Below, one piece after another: positions 1-5,322 of a stretch of DNA of 6,396 nt. Each line of letters starts with the position of its first letter. The stretch's first letter is position 1. A program made the position numbers and the translations under genes. Below the pieces are notes generated by a model. That model saw only the letters and a list, made by a program, of their open reading frames with translations. It made no database searches and was not told where the DNA came from. Source of the DNA: DATLED01 sp046597375 (GTDB taxonomy: Bacteria; Actinomycetota; Acidimicrobiia; Acidimicrobiales; CADCTF01); assembly GCA_046597375.1 (NCBI GenBank), contig JBKJKM010000029.1, forward strand, positions 1-6,396, given 5' to 3'.

Positions 1-210
1 GGTGTCGCGCAGCCAGTCGTACGCCCGTCGCGCCTCGTCGAGCCGGCCGCCCAGGACGAGCGCCATCGCGCACTCGACGTGGTCCCACGGGTCGGTGTGG
101 CCGTCCGGCCAGGGCAGCGCGCCCGAGACGTGCTGGACAGCGGCGATCGCCGCGACCGTCTCGTCGAGCTGCCGCGCCGTCAGGACACCCGGCAGATCAC
201 GCAGCGCCAC
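1..210 (-). CDS. N-terminal fragment of a prenyltransferase-like (alpha/alpha-toroid) protein, cut by window edge
   Basis: A GTG at 210-208 opens a frame that runs 70 codons to the window edge without a stop, so only the N-terminus is visible. Residues 19-50 include AAIAAVQHVSGALPWPDGHTD and then PWDHVECAMAL, followed by GGRLDEARRAYDWLRDT. This helix-loop pattern resembles proteins annotated as 'prenyltransferase' in actinobacteria, which have terpene-cyclase-like alpha/alpha-toroid repeats; I recognise it from general familiarity only. The catalytic chemistry of that group is not established, and the annotation should not be read as proof of prenyl transfer. The start overlaps the end of the upstream methyltransferase by 14 nt, so it is the third gene of the glycosyltransferase operon and probably translationally coupled. 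A weak purine run (GGGGACGG) precedes the GTG. Reading frame is secure; family is probable. Confidence 0.72.
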   Translation of the reverse strand, partial: MALRDLPGVLTARQLDETVAAIAAVQHVSGALPWPDGHTDPWDHVECAMALVLGGRLDEARRAYDWLRDT

Positions 211-940
211 GGACCGTCCCCGCCTCGGGCTTGCGCAGGTAGACGACCAGGCTCTTGCCGATCACCGGGTCGAGCGTCTTCTCGAGCACCCGGGTGAGCA
301 GCGGCTTCTTCATCATGTCCCAGACGAGCAGGCGGTGGTACGCCTTCACCAGCGGGTGCTCGGCGTTGTCGACGCCGACGGCGCACTTCAGCCACCAGTA
401 CGGCGCATGCAGCCCGTGGGCGTGGTGGCGGTCGACGACCCGCAGGCCGGCCGCTTCCAGGCGCGTTCGCAATGCCGACTCGCGGTAGATGCGCACGTGC
501 CCGCCGACGGCGAAAGGGGCGTGGTATTCGTCGTCGAGGGCCCAGTTCACGAGCTCAGGGCCCCATCGGGGCACCGTGACGGCGATCTTGCCGCCCGGCT
601 TGAGGACGCGGGCGAGCTCGGACATGGCGCGGCGATCGTCGTCGATGTGCTCGAGCACCTCCGAGGCGATGACCCGCTCGAACGCCCCGTCGCTGAAGGG
701 CAGGTCGAGAGCCGAGCCGTTGCAGGCGCCGGGCTGGGTGCCAGGAGCCATCTCGCCGGCCTCCATCATCCCGCCCATGACGGCGAGGGCGTCCTTGAGG
801 TCGGCCGCCGACAGGTCGAAGGCGGTCACGTGGGCGCCGCGTCGCAGGCACTCGAAGGCATGGCGACCTCCGCCCGCACCCATGTCGAGCAGCCGTTCCC
901 CCGCCTGCAGGCCGAGGCGCTCGTAGTCGACGGTCAGCAT
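197..940 (-). CDS. Class I SAM-dependent methyltransferase (Methyltransf_11 type), operon partner of a GT4 glycosyltransferase
   Basis: This 247-residue protein has a Rossmann-fold methyltransferase core. Motif I is LLDMGAGGGRHAFE (residues 17-30), the acidic end of strand 2 is AFDLS (40-44), motif II is GSALDLPFSDGAFERVIASEVLEHID (75-100), and the post-core strand is RVLKPGGKIAVTVPR (111-125). The C-terminal half carries an aromatic/basic segment (HHAHGLHAPYWWLK, 172-185), probably the substrate-binding part. The ATG at 940 is preferred: the SAM fold starts soon after it, GGAGAGGG lies 6 nt upstream (947-954), and the ATG overlaps the glycosyltransferase stop as ATGCTGA, typical of translational coupling. 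The frame stays open upstream to 1267, but only as antiphase shadow inside the glycosyltransferase gene. Substrate is unknown; context suggests a glycosylated lipid or polyprenoid intermediate (inference). Confidence 0.9.
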   Translation of the reverse strand: MLTVDYERLGLQAGERLLDMGAGGGRHAFECLRRGAHVTAFDLSAADLKDALAVMGGMMEAGEMAPGTQPGACNGSALDLPFSDGAFERVIASEVLEHIDDDRRAMSELARVLKPGGKIAVTVPRWGPELVNWALDDEYHAPFAVGGHVRIYRESALRTRLEAAGLRVVDRHHAHGLHAPYWWLKCAVGVDNAEHPLVKAYHRLLVWDMMKKPLLTRVLEKTLDPVIGKSLVVYLRKPEAGTVRGAA

Positions 941-2214
941 GTCGCGCCCTCTCCGGCGATGGCGGCCCGATACTCGTCCAACGACCCCTCGGCCGTCCTC
1001 CGCCACGTGTAGCGATCGAGCACCCGACGCCGTCCTCCCTCGGACAGGCGCGCCCGTTCGGCCGGGTCGCCGAGCAGCGACAGGATGGCCGCCGCCAGGG
1101 CACCCGGATCGTTCGGCGGCACCAGGTGAGCCGAACGGCCGTCTGTCCCCACCACCTCGGGGATGGCCCCGCCGGTGGTCGCCAGCAACGGCGCGCCCGA
1201 GGACATGGCCTCGATGGCCGGGAGCGAGAACCCCTCGTAGAGCGAGGGCACGACGGCCAACTCGCACTCGGCGTAGAGCTCGACGATGCGCTCGTCGGTC
1301 ACCCCGGACACGAAGGTGACGTGCTGGCGCAGGCCGAGACGATCGAGCGTGCCCGGGATCTTCGAGCCCGAACGAAGCTTGCCGATCACGACGAGATGGA
1401 TGTCGTCACGCTCGGTGCGGGCCTTGGCCACCGCCTCGAGGAGGGGCACGAGACCCTTGAGGGGAACGTCACCCGACGCCGTGGTCAACAGGCGTCCCCT
1501 CACTCGCCGGACGTCGGGAAGGGGCCGGAACCGATCCTCGTCGACGCCCACCGGGACGACGTGCATACGCTCGATCGGCACGCCCATCTGGGCGGCGATG
1601 TCCTTCTTGGACGACTCGCTCACGGTGATGATCCGGCGCACGCGCTTGGCGACCTCGATCTGCTTGGGCAGGAACGAGTACCACCGGCGAAGCGTGAAGC
1701 GCTTCCAGGCGCTGGTGGCATGGTCGAGTTCGAGCTCGAAGTCGACGGTGATGGGGTGGTGGATCGTCGCTACGAACGGCATGGCGTCGGGACCCTCGAG
1801 AAGTTCGAGCAGCCCGGTGCCGAGGCACTGGTTGTCGTGGACGATGTCGAAGTCCGCTCGCTGGGCCTTGAGGAGACGGGCGACGCGGGCGGAGAAGCTG
1901 TGGGCCTCGGGAAACTGGCCGCTCATCTCCCGCAGCCACTCGACCCAGTCGATGCGGGTGCGCGGGATGCGGTTGGGGATCCAGAACGGGAACTTGTGCC
2001 GATAGAGGTCGAGGCTGGAGACGGGCTGGAACTTCACGCCCTCCTCGAGCTCCGGCCAGGGCTGGCCGGCGAACACGGTGACGTCATGACCCATGGCGAC
2101 CAGCTCGCGGGTGACGTACCGGGTGTAGACACCCTGGCCGCCGGAATGGGGGTTGCCGCGGTAGCAGAGGAACGCGATGCGAAGCGCGTCAGGATGCGGC
2201 GAGGGCGGCGACAT
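934..2214 (-). CDS. GT4-family (GT-B fold) glycosyltransferase
   Basis: The 426-residue protein is a GT-B enzyme that likely transfers a sugar from a nucleotide-sugar donor. The N-terminal acceptor domain begins with RIAFLCYRGNPHSGGQGVY (residues 11-29) containing the glycine-rich loop. HDNQCLGTG and the IHHPITVDFELEL segment follow near 125-163. The donor domain has VPVGVDEDRF (220-229), the VPLKG phosphate-contact region (~250-254), the clean EX7E motif in SLYEGFSLPAIEAM (E327 and E335), and TTGGAIPEVVG after it. Length and domain order match GT4. I chose ATG 2214; TTG 2223 adds three residues. The ATG sits 8 nt behind a -10-like hexamer, consistent with a leaderless message, and no Shine-Dalgarno is seen before it. 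No membrane helix is evident, so it probably acts at the inner face of the membrane. It is the first gene of a coupled operon with a methyltransferase and a prenyltransferase-like protein. Sugar and acceptor cannot be read from sequence. Confidence 0.92.
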   Translation of the reverse strand: MSPPSPHPDALRIAFLCYRGNPHSGGQGVYTRYVTRELVAMGHDVTVFAGQPWPELEEGVKFQPVSSLDLYRHKFPFWIPNRIPRTRIDWVEWLREMSGQFPEAHSFSARVARLLKAQRADFDIVHDNQCLGTGLLELLEGPDAMPFVATIHHPITVDFELELDHATSAWKRFTLRRWYSFLPKQIEVAKRVRRIITVSESSKKDIAAQMGVPIERMHVVPVGVDEDRFRPLPDVRRVRGRLLTTASGDVPLKGLVPLLEAVAKARTERDDIHLVVIGKLRSGSKIPGTLDRLGLRQHVTFVSGVTDERIVELYAECELAVVPSLYEGFSLPAIEAMSSGAPLLATTGGAIPEVVGTDGRSAHLVPPNDPGALAAAILSLLGDPAERARLSEGGRRRVLDRYTWRRTAEGSLDEYRAAIAGEGATC

Positions 2215-2222
2215 GGGGAACA

Positions 2223-2251
2223 AGCATCCGTTCTCTTGACCGGTTGGTCAA
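2223..2251 (-). promoter_or_regulatory. Candidate promoter of the glycosyltransferase operon
   Basis: Read on the minus strand, TTGACC (2251-2246) is followed by a 17-nt spacer and GATGCT (2228-2223), then 8 nt before the ATG at 2214. Hexamers and spacing fit a housekeeping sigma promoter, and the predicted transcription start falls at or within a base or two of the ATG, which would make the mRNA leaderless. The -10 has only a moderate match (A2 and T6 kept). Confidence 0.45.
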
Positions 2252-2252
2252 G
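2235..2252. promoter_or_regulatory. Perfect inverted repeat overlapping the -35 region, candidate repressor operator
   Basis: CTTGACC and GGTCAAG are exact 7-bp arms around a 4-bp centre. The core TTGACCAACCGGTCAA (minus strand) resembles operators bound by TetR-type dimers in actinobacteria. It covers the proposed -35 hexamer of the glycosyltransferase operon and also the stop codon (2248-2250) of the DUF192 gene. No regulator gene lies in the window. A stem-loop reading is possible, but there is no T-tract, so an intrinsic terminator is less likely. Confidence 0.45.
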
Positions 2253-2805
2253 TAGAGGGGCAATCGCCGCTCAGCTGCAGCACCGATCCTGGTCCGACGC
2301 CGAGGGCGGCGAGCTGCCCTTGTGGCACCTCGAGGGCATAGCGGTACGGCCCCGTGGCCGACGACGTCGGGCAGTCGCTGCGGTCGCCGCAGGGTTCCAT
2401 GTCGGCCGACGACACGAACGAGCCGTCCGCTGCGAACCAGGCAATGGACAGCGGCATCGGGGTGTTGCGCATGAAGAAGCCGCCGGTGCTGTCGACCGAG
2501 TACCGGAAGATCATCCCCGGATAGCCCTCGAGGTCGGTGATCGTCATGAGCCCGCGCGCCCGCTGGGCCTCGGTCGCCGCCAACAATGCGCAGGCCTCGG
2601 TCGGGGTGATGGCACCGCCGGCCGGCGTGATCGTGAACCCGATCTCGCCGAACCCCTGGATGCGACTCTCGACGAGCTCGGGATCGGCGGGTTGGTTCGC
2701 CCCCTCGGCCAGACAGGCGCCGAAACCGATCACCAACAGCGCGCCGATGACCCACTCCAAGATGCGGATTCGAGGATCCGGCGGGTCGAGATCGTCGGGT
2801 TCCAT
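2248..2805 (-). CDS. Membrane-anchored DUF192 family protein
   Basis: A 185-residue protein with a short charged N-terminus (MEPDDLDPPDPRIR), one hydrophobic segment (about 15-34, ILEWVIGALLVIGFGACLA) and then a DUF192 domain. Hallmarks are RARGLM (82-87), GMIF (97-100), FFMRNTPMPLSIAW (110-123) and RYALEVPQG (155-163). DUF192 proteins are small beta-rich, usually exported domains of unknown function, so the domain is expected outside the cytoplasm, tethered by the N-terminal helix. FGAC at 28-31 is only a poor lipobox. An unusual insert carries two cysteines (C139, C145), with another at C182. The ATG at 2805 lacks a Shine-Dalgarno but lies 9 nt behind a TAGCTT hexamer. It follows panB in the same direction across a 50-bp gap, and its stop overlaps the inverted repeat before the glycosyltransferase. 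Confidence 0.87.
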   Translation of the reverse strand: MEPDDLDPPDPRIRILEWVIGALLVIGFGACLAEGANQPADPELVESRIQGFGEIGFTITPAGGAITPTEACALLAATEAQRARGLMTITDLEGYPGMIFRYSVDSTGGFFMRNTPMPLSIAWFAADGSFVSSADMEPCGDRSDCPTSSATGPYRYALEVPQGQLAALGVGPGSVLQLSGDCPST

Positions 2806-2814
2806 GGTGAAGGA

Positions 2815-2820
2815 AAGCTA
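2815..2820 (-). promoter_or_regulatory. Candidate -10 element for a leaderless DUF192 transcript
   Basis: TAGCTT on the minus strand fits TAnnnT and stands 9 nt before the ATG at 2805, which has a pyrimidine-rich (TCCTTCACC), Shine-Dalgarno-free leader. No convincing -35 is seen; that region lies in the partial dispersed repeat at 2822-2845. Confidence 0.3.
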
Positions 2821-2821
2821 C

Positions 2822-2845
2822 CGGCGCCGCAGAGCGAGGCCGTCA
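2822..2845 (-). repeat. Partial copy (C) of the gene-end dispersed repeat
   Basis: On the minus strand this segment matches the first 24 nt of the repeats at 4414 and 5320, with 22 of 24 bases identical to the 4414 copy (TGAyGGyCTCGCTCTGCGGC core). It begins 10 nt after the panB stop and has the same orientation as panB. The rest of the repeat is absent, and homology stops close to the DUF192 promoter region. Confidence 0.6.
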
Positions 2846-2855
2846 GCACGAACTC

Positions 2856-3719
2856 TCAGTACAGCTCGAGGAGCTCGGCGACGTCGTCGGCGAGGTGGTA
2901 GCTCTCGGTGTCGTCAGGGAAGGCGCCCGCGCGAACGTCGGCGGCGTAAGCCGAAATGGCGGCGACGGCGTCGGCCTTCTGGTCCGCGTAGCGGCGGACG
3001 AACTTGGGGGCGACGCGATCCTCGAGGCCGAGCAGATCATGGAACACCAGGACCTGGCCGTCGCAGTGGCGGCCGGCGCCGATGCCGATGGTCGGGACGT
3101 CGACGGCGGCAGTCACCAGCCGGGCGACGGCATCGGGCACCCCTTCAAGCACGATGGCAAACACGCCTGCCTCGACGAGGACCTTGGCGTCGTCGACCAG
3201 CAACTGGGCGCCCCGGGCCTCCTTCCCCTGCACTTTGAAGCCGCCCATGGCGTGCACCGACTGCGGGGTCAAGCCGATGTGGCCCATCACCGGGATCTCG
3301 GCGTCGACGAGGGCTTCGATCATCGGGACCCGCTTGCGTCCACCCTCGAGCTTCACCGACGAGGCGCCGGCTCGGATCAGGGTGGCGGCGTTGCGAACTG
3401 TGTCCTCGACGCTCACGTGATAGCTCATCCACGGCAGGTCGCCGACGATCATCGCCCGCGTCGGATTGCGCTCGGCCCGCAGGCCACGGGCAACGGCGGC
3501 CACGTGGTGGGCCATGTCAGCGGTCGTCACTTGCAGCGTGTCGTCGTAGCCCAGCACGACCATGGCAAGGGAGTCGCCAACGAGGATCAGGTCGACGCCT
3601 GCTTCCTCGGCGATGCGGGCGCCAGGAGCGTCGTAGGCCGTCACCATCACGAGCGGATCGGCGCCGTTGGCGACCTTCCGGGCGCGCACGGCGGGTGCGG
3701 TCAAGCGTTGCTTCGGCAT
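2856..3719 (-). CDS. panB: 3-methyl-2-oxobutanoate hydroxymethyltransferase (ketopantoate hydroxymethyltransferase)
   Basis: PanB adds a hydroxymethyl group from 5,10-methylenetetrahydrofolate to alpha-ketoisovalerate, giving ketopantoate, the first committed step of pantothenate and CoA synthesis in the cytoplasm. The 287-residue length is normal. Family landmarks are present: VTAYDAPGARIAEEAGVD (26-43), VGDSLAMVVLGYDDT (47-61) with metal ligand D49, VGDLPWMSY (92-100) with D94, VKLEGG (122-127) with E125, HIGLTPQ (147-153), the catalytic-glutamate region VLEGVP (E192), and IGIGAG. ATG 3719 is well supported: AAGGAGG lies 5 nt upstream and the conserved domain starts soon after, so the longer open frame upstream is not needed. 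It is transcribed divergently from the zinc-ribbon gene, with a -10-like TACACT about 54 nt upstream. No panC or panD is in the window. Confidence 0.97.
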   Translation of the reverse strand: MPKQRLTAPAVRARKVANGADPLVMVTAYDAPGARIAEEAGVDLILVGDSLAMVVLGYDDTLQVTTADMAHHVAAVARGLRAERNPTRAMIVGDLPWMSYHVSVEDTVRNAATLIRAGASSVKLEGGRKRVPMIEALVDAEIPVMGHIGLTPQSVHAMGGFKVQGKEARGAQLLVDDAKVLVEAGVFAIVLEGVPDAVARLVTAAVDVPTIGIGAGRHCDGQVLVFHDLLGLEDRVAPKFVRRYADQKADAVAAISAYAADVRAGAFPDDTESYHLADDVAELLELY

Positions 3720-3724
3720 CGCTG

Positions 3725-3731
3725 CCTCCTT
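3725..3731 (-). promoter_or_regulatory. Strong Shine-Dalgarno that fixes the panB start
   Basis: AAGGAGG on the minus strand, 5 nt before the ATG at 3719. It is the best ribosome-binding site in the window and contrasts with the Shine-Dalgarno-free starts of neighbouring genes. Confidence 0.85.
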
Positions 3732-3772
3732 CGTCGGGTCCAGCGCCCCTTGGCTGCCGGCCTTCGAGGCCA

Positions 3773-3782
3773 AGTGTAGGTT
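3773..3782. promoter_or_regulatory. Overlapping divergent -10 elements between panB and the zinc-ribbon gene
   Basis: The plus strand reads AGTGTAGGTT. TAGGTT (3777-3782) is a -10-like hexamer 8 nt before the plus-strand ATG at 3791. Its opposite-strand neighbour TACACT (3778-3773) is a good -10 for panB, giving a leader of roughly 45-50 nt with the strong Shine-Dalgarno. The two share the TA at 3777-3778. Neither has a clear -35. Confidence 0.4.
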
Positions 3783-3790
3783 CTCGGCCG

Positions 3791-3970
3791 ATGCAAGAAC
3801 AGCTGGGCACGTGCGACAACTGCGGGCGCGACGACAGTGAGGTCGCCGGGGTGCGACGCATGTACGTGGTTCCGGAGACGTGGGACCAGAAGGGTTCGTC
3901 CACCACCCTCGACGAGATCGAGACCTGGTGCTTCTCCTGTCGCACCCAGTACCCCCACGAGGACGCGTAG
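3791..3970 (+). CDS. Small zinc-ribbon protein (59 aa), function unknown
   Basis: The protein begins MQEQLGTCDNCGRDD and has a second cysteine pair in ETWCFSCRTQYPHEDA. C8/C11 and C47/C50 form two CxxC knuckles about 36 residues apart, the layout of a single zinc ribbon. The intervening RRMYVVPETWDQ and TTLDEIE segments resemble short hypothetical proteins common in actinobacteria; their function is not known to me. It is probably cytosolic, with no signal or membrane segment. ATG 3791 sits 8 nt after TAGGTT without a Shine-Dalgarno, suggesting leaderless translation. The frame is open further upstream, but only through the panB promoter and 5' end in antisense. Its last 43 nt overlap the start of the Nudix gene in another frame. 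Confidence 0.8.
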   Translation: MQEQLGTCDNCGRDDSEVAGVRRMYVVPETWDQKGSSTTLDEIETWCFSCRTQYPHEDA

Positions 3971-4416
3971 TTCCCATTCGAAGGATCGGCGCGGGAGCCG
4001 TCTTCCGGGACGGTGGCGGGCGGGTGCTTCTGGTTGACCCGACCTACAAGGAGCCGTGGGAGCTCCCCGGCGGGACGGTGGACGAGGGAGAGTCACCGCG
4101 CGCTGCGTGTGTCCGCGAGCTCCAAGAGGAGCTCGGCTGGACCGGCGACCTCGGGCGGCTCCTGGTCGTCGACTGGTTGCCCGATCTCGGCGGTCGAGGC
4201 GACAGGGTGCTGTTCGTGTTCGACGGCGGCGTGGTCGACGACGAGTTCGTCACACGGTCCGTCCTGCCACCGGATGAGCTGCGGGAGGCCCGCTTCGTCG
4301 ACGTCGAGCACCTCGGGAACTTCCTCGGCCCCGGCGTGGTCCGGCGCATCCGCCAAGCCCTGGCCAATGCCGCCGCCGGCACCACCTCCTACCTGGAGTT
4401 CGGAGATCCGTCCTGA
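3928..4416 (+). CDS. Nudix hydrolase
   Basis: A complete Nudix box GX5EX7REUXEEXGU is present: GTVDEGESPRAACVRELQEE then LGW (residues 49-71 from this start). The final bulky position is W rather than I/L/V. It follows the usual GAGAVFRDGGGRVLLVDP strand and PTYKEPWELPGG. Family members hydrolyse nucleoside diphosphates linked to another group, using divalent metal held by the REXXEE glutamates; substrate cannot be inferred. The C-terminal region (LLVVDWLPD, LPPDELREARFVDVEHL, GTTSYLEFGDPS) matches a common actinobacterial Nudix type. The start is the weak point: the domain begins about residue 18, and the only conventional starts are GTG 3928 (chosen, 162 aa) and ATG 3880 (178 aa), both inside the zinc-ribbon gene. 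ATT 3976 is an unorthodox option. Overlap implies co-transcription and coupling with the zinc ribbon. The stop TGA is also the first codon of the dispersed repeat. Confidence 0.9.
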   Translation: MLLLSHPVPPRGRVVPIRRIGAGAVFRDGGGRVLLVDPTYKEPWELPGGTVDEGESPRAACVRELQEELGWTGDLGRLLVVDWLPDLGGRGDRVLFVFDGGVVDDEFVTRSVLPPDELREARFVDVEHLGNFLGPGVVRRIRQALANAAAGTTSYLEFGDPS

Positions 4417-4498
4417 TGGTCTCGCTCTGCGGCGCCGCCCTCCGGGCCGAGGGCCTTGCCGCTCGACGGCGGCTGCTCGCTGGCGCTCCCGACGCCGC
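4414..4498 (+). repeat. Gene-end dispersed repeat, copy A (85 bp)
   Basis: It starts at the TGA stop of the Nudix gene and aligns end to end with 5320-5403: the first 18 nt and last 40 nt are identical, with 4 mismatches and one 1-nt indel between. Possible structure: the palindrome GCGGCGCCGC (4429-4438), a 6-bp hairpin GCCCTC/GAGGGC (4437-4442 with 4449-4454), and GCGGC/GCCGC closing the 3' end (4469-4473 with 4494-4498). The first two are mutually exclusive because they share bases. No long frame in it looks like a gene. Confidence 0.9.
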
Positions 4499-4533
4499 AC
4501 CTGTGTGACGGTCTCGCCCGGTGACGCCGAGCA
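4417..4533 (+). other. Intergenic region between the Nudix and methyltransferase genes
   Basis: Most of this 117-bp gap is repeat A. The remaining ~35 bp contain TGACGGTCTCGC at 4506-4517, which differs from the repeat's first 12 nt at one position and may be a second degenerate start of the same element. I see no clear promoter hexamers for the downstream methyltransferase. Confidence 0.5.
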
Positions 4534-5322
4534 GTGAGTTGGGAGGAGTGGCGATGGGATCCGACCCTCTTCGAGGGAACGGCGCCCTACTACGCCATCG
4601 GGCGTCTCCCCTACGCGCCCGGTGGGGCCGAGGCTCTGGCATCGGAGCTCGGTCTCGACGGCACGGGCCGGCTGCTCGACGTCGGCTGCGGGCCCGGCGT
4701 CATCGGCGCGGCCTTCGCCCATCTCTTCGCCGACGTCGTCGGCATCGACGCTGATCCGGGAATGGTGGCGGAGGCCGCGCGTCTCGGCGTCCCCAACGCC
4801 CGATGGGTGCATTTGCGGGCCGAAGAGCTTCCGGCCGCGCTCGGCATCTTCCGGGTCGTTTCGTTCGCCGCTTCGTTCCACTGGATGGACCGGCCGGTGG
4901 TGGCCGAACTGGTCCGAGAGATGCTCGAGCCCGGGGGCGCCGTCGTGCAGCTGGACTCGGAGAACGACCTGCCTGCGGCGGACGTCGTCGAGGCGGTGCG
5001 GGTGCGATACCTCGGCGCCGACCGGCGTGCCGGGCAGGCGATCCGTAACACCTCGCCCGATGGCGAGGACGAGGTCTTCCAGGCGGCCGGCTTCGCCCCC
5101 GCCGTGGAGGTGCCGTTGCCCGACGGCAGGGTTCTCCACCGTTCGATCGACCAGGTGATTGCCCAGGTGCTGTCGATGTCCGGCACGGCGCCCCATCTCT
5201 TCGGCGACCGGCTCGCCGACTTCGAGGCCGAGCTTCGGGCCGCGCTTGTGGACCGGGCGCCGGACGGCATGTTCCCGGTGACCCTTCGCGACAATCGCAT
5301 CCGCTTCTGGAGACTGTGCTGA
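4534..5322 (+). CDS. Class I SAM-dependent methyltransferase (262 aa)
   Basis: Starting MSWEEWRWDPTLFEGTAPYY, the protein has motif I LLDVGCGPG (47-55), the acidic strand-2 end VVGIDADPGM (68-77), the motif-II region VHLRAEELP (92-100), SFAASFHWMDRP (110-121) and the post-core EMLEPGGAVVQLD. The FHWMDR element and the opening WDPTL(F/Y)xGxAxYY are typical of a family of actinobacterial methyltransferases with small-molecule or unknown substrates. It is not close to the methyltransferase at 197-940, whose motif I and C-terminal half differ. GTG 4534 is chosen because the family's usual N-terminus begins right there; the internal ATG at 4554 is in another frame. No good Shine-Dalgarno or promoter is visible, so it may be expressed from the zinc-ribbon/Nudix transcript through repeat A. 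The stop codon opens repeat B. Substrate unknown. Confidence 0.92.
   Translation: MSWEEWRWDPTLFEGTAPYYAIGRLPYAPGGAEALASELGLDGTGRLLDVGCGPGVIGAAFAHLFADVVGIDADPGMVAEAARLGVPNARWVHLRAEELPAALGIFRVVSFAASFHWMDRPVVAELVREMLEPGGAVVQLDSENDLPAADVVEAVRVRYLGADRRAGQAIRNTSPDGEDEVFQAAGFAPAVEVPLPDGRVLHRSIDQVIAQVLSMSGTAPHLFGDRLADFEAELRAALVDRAPDGMFPVTLRDNRIRFWRLC

Noticed and set aside
2..1012. A 336-codon plus-strand open frame at the left edge
   Set aside because: Antisense to the methyltransferase, whose motifs are clear on the minus strand; no domain signal in this reading.
2235..2252. Inverted repeat as an intrinsic terminator for the DUF192 gene
   Set aside because: The stem is only 7 bp, overlaps the stop codon, and no T-run follows in the minus-strand direction; the promoter/operator reading fits better.
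1126..2901. A 591-codon plus-strand open frame
   Set aside because: It is antisense to the glycosyltransferase and DUF192 genes, has low-complexity Gly/Asp/Val/Arg-rich composition and no recognisable domain; long antisense frames are expected in very GC-rich DNA.
2895..3779. A 294-codon plus-strand open frame
   Set aside because: Exact antisense of panB, which has family-wide motifs and a strong Shine-Dalgarno.
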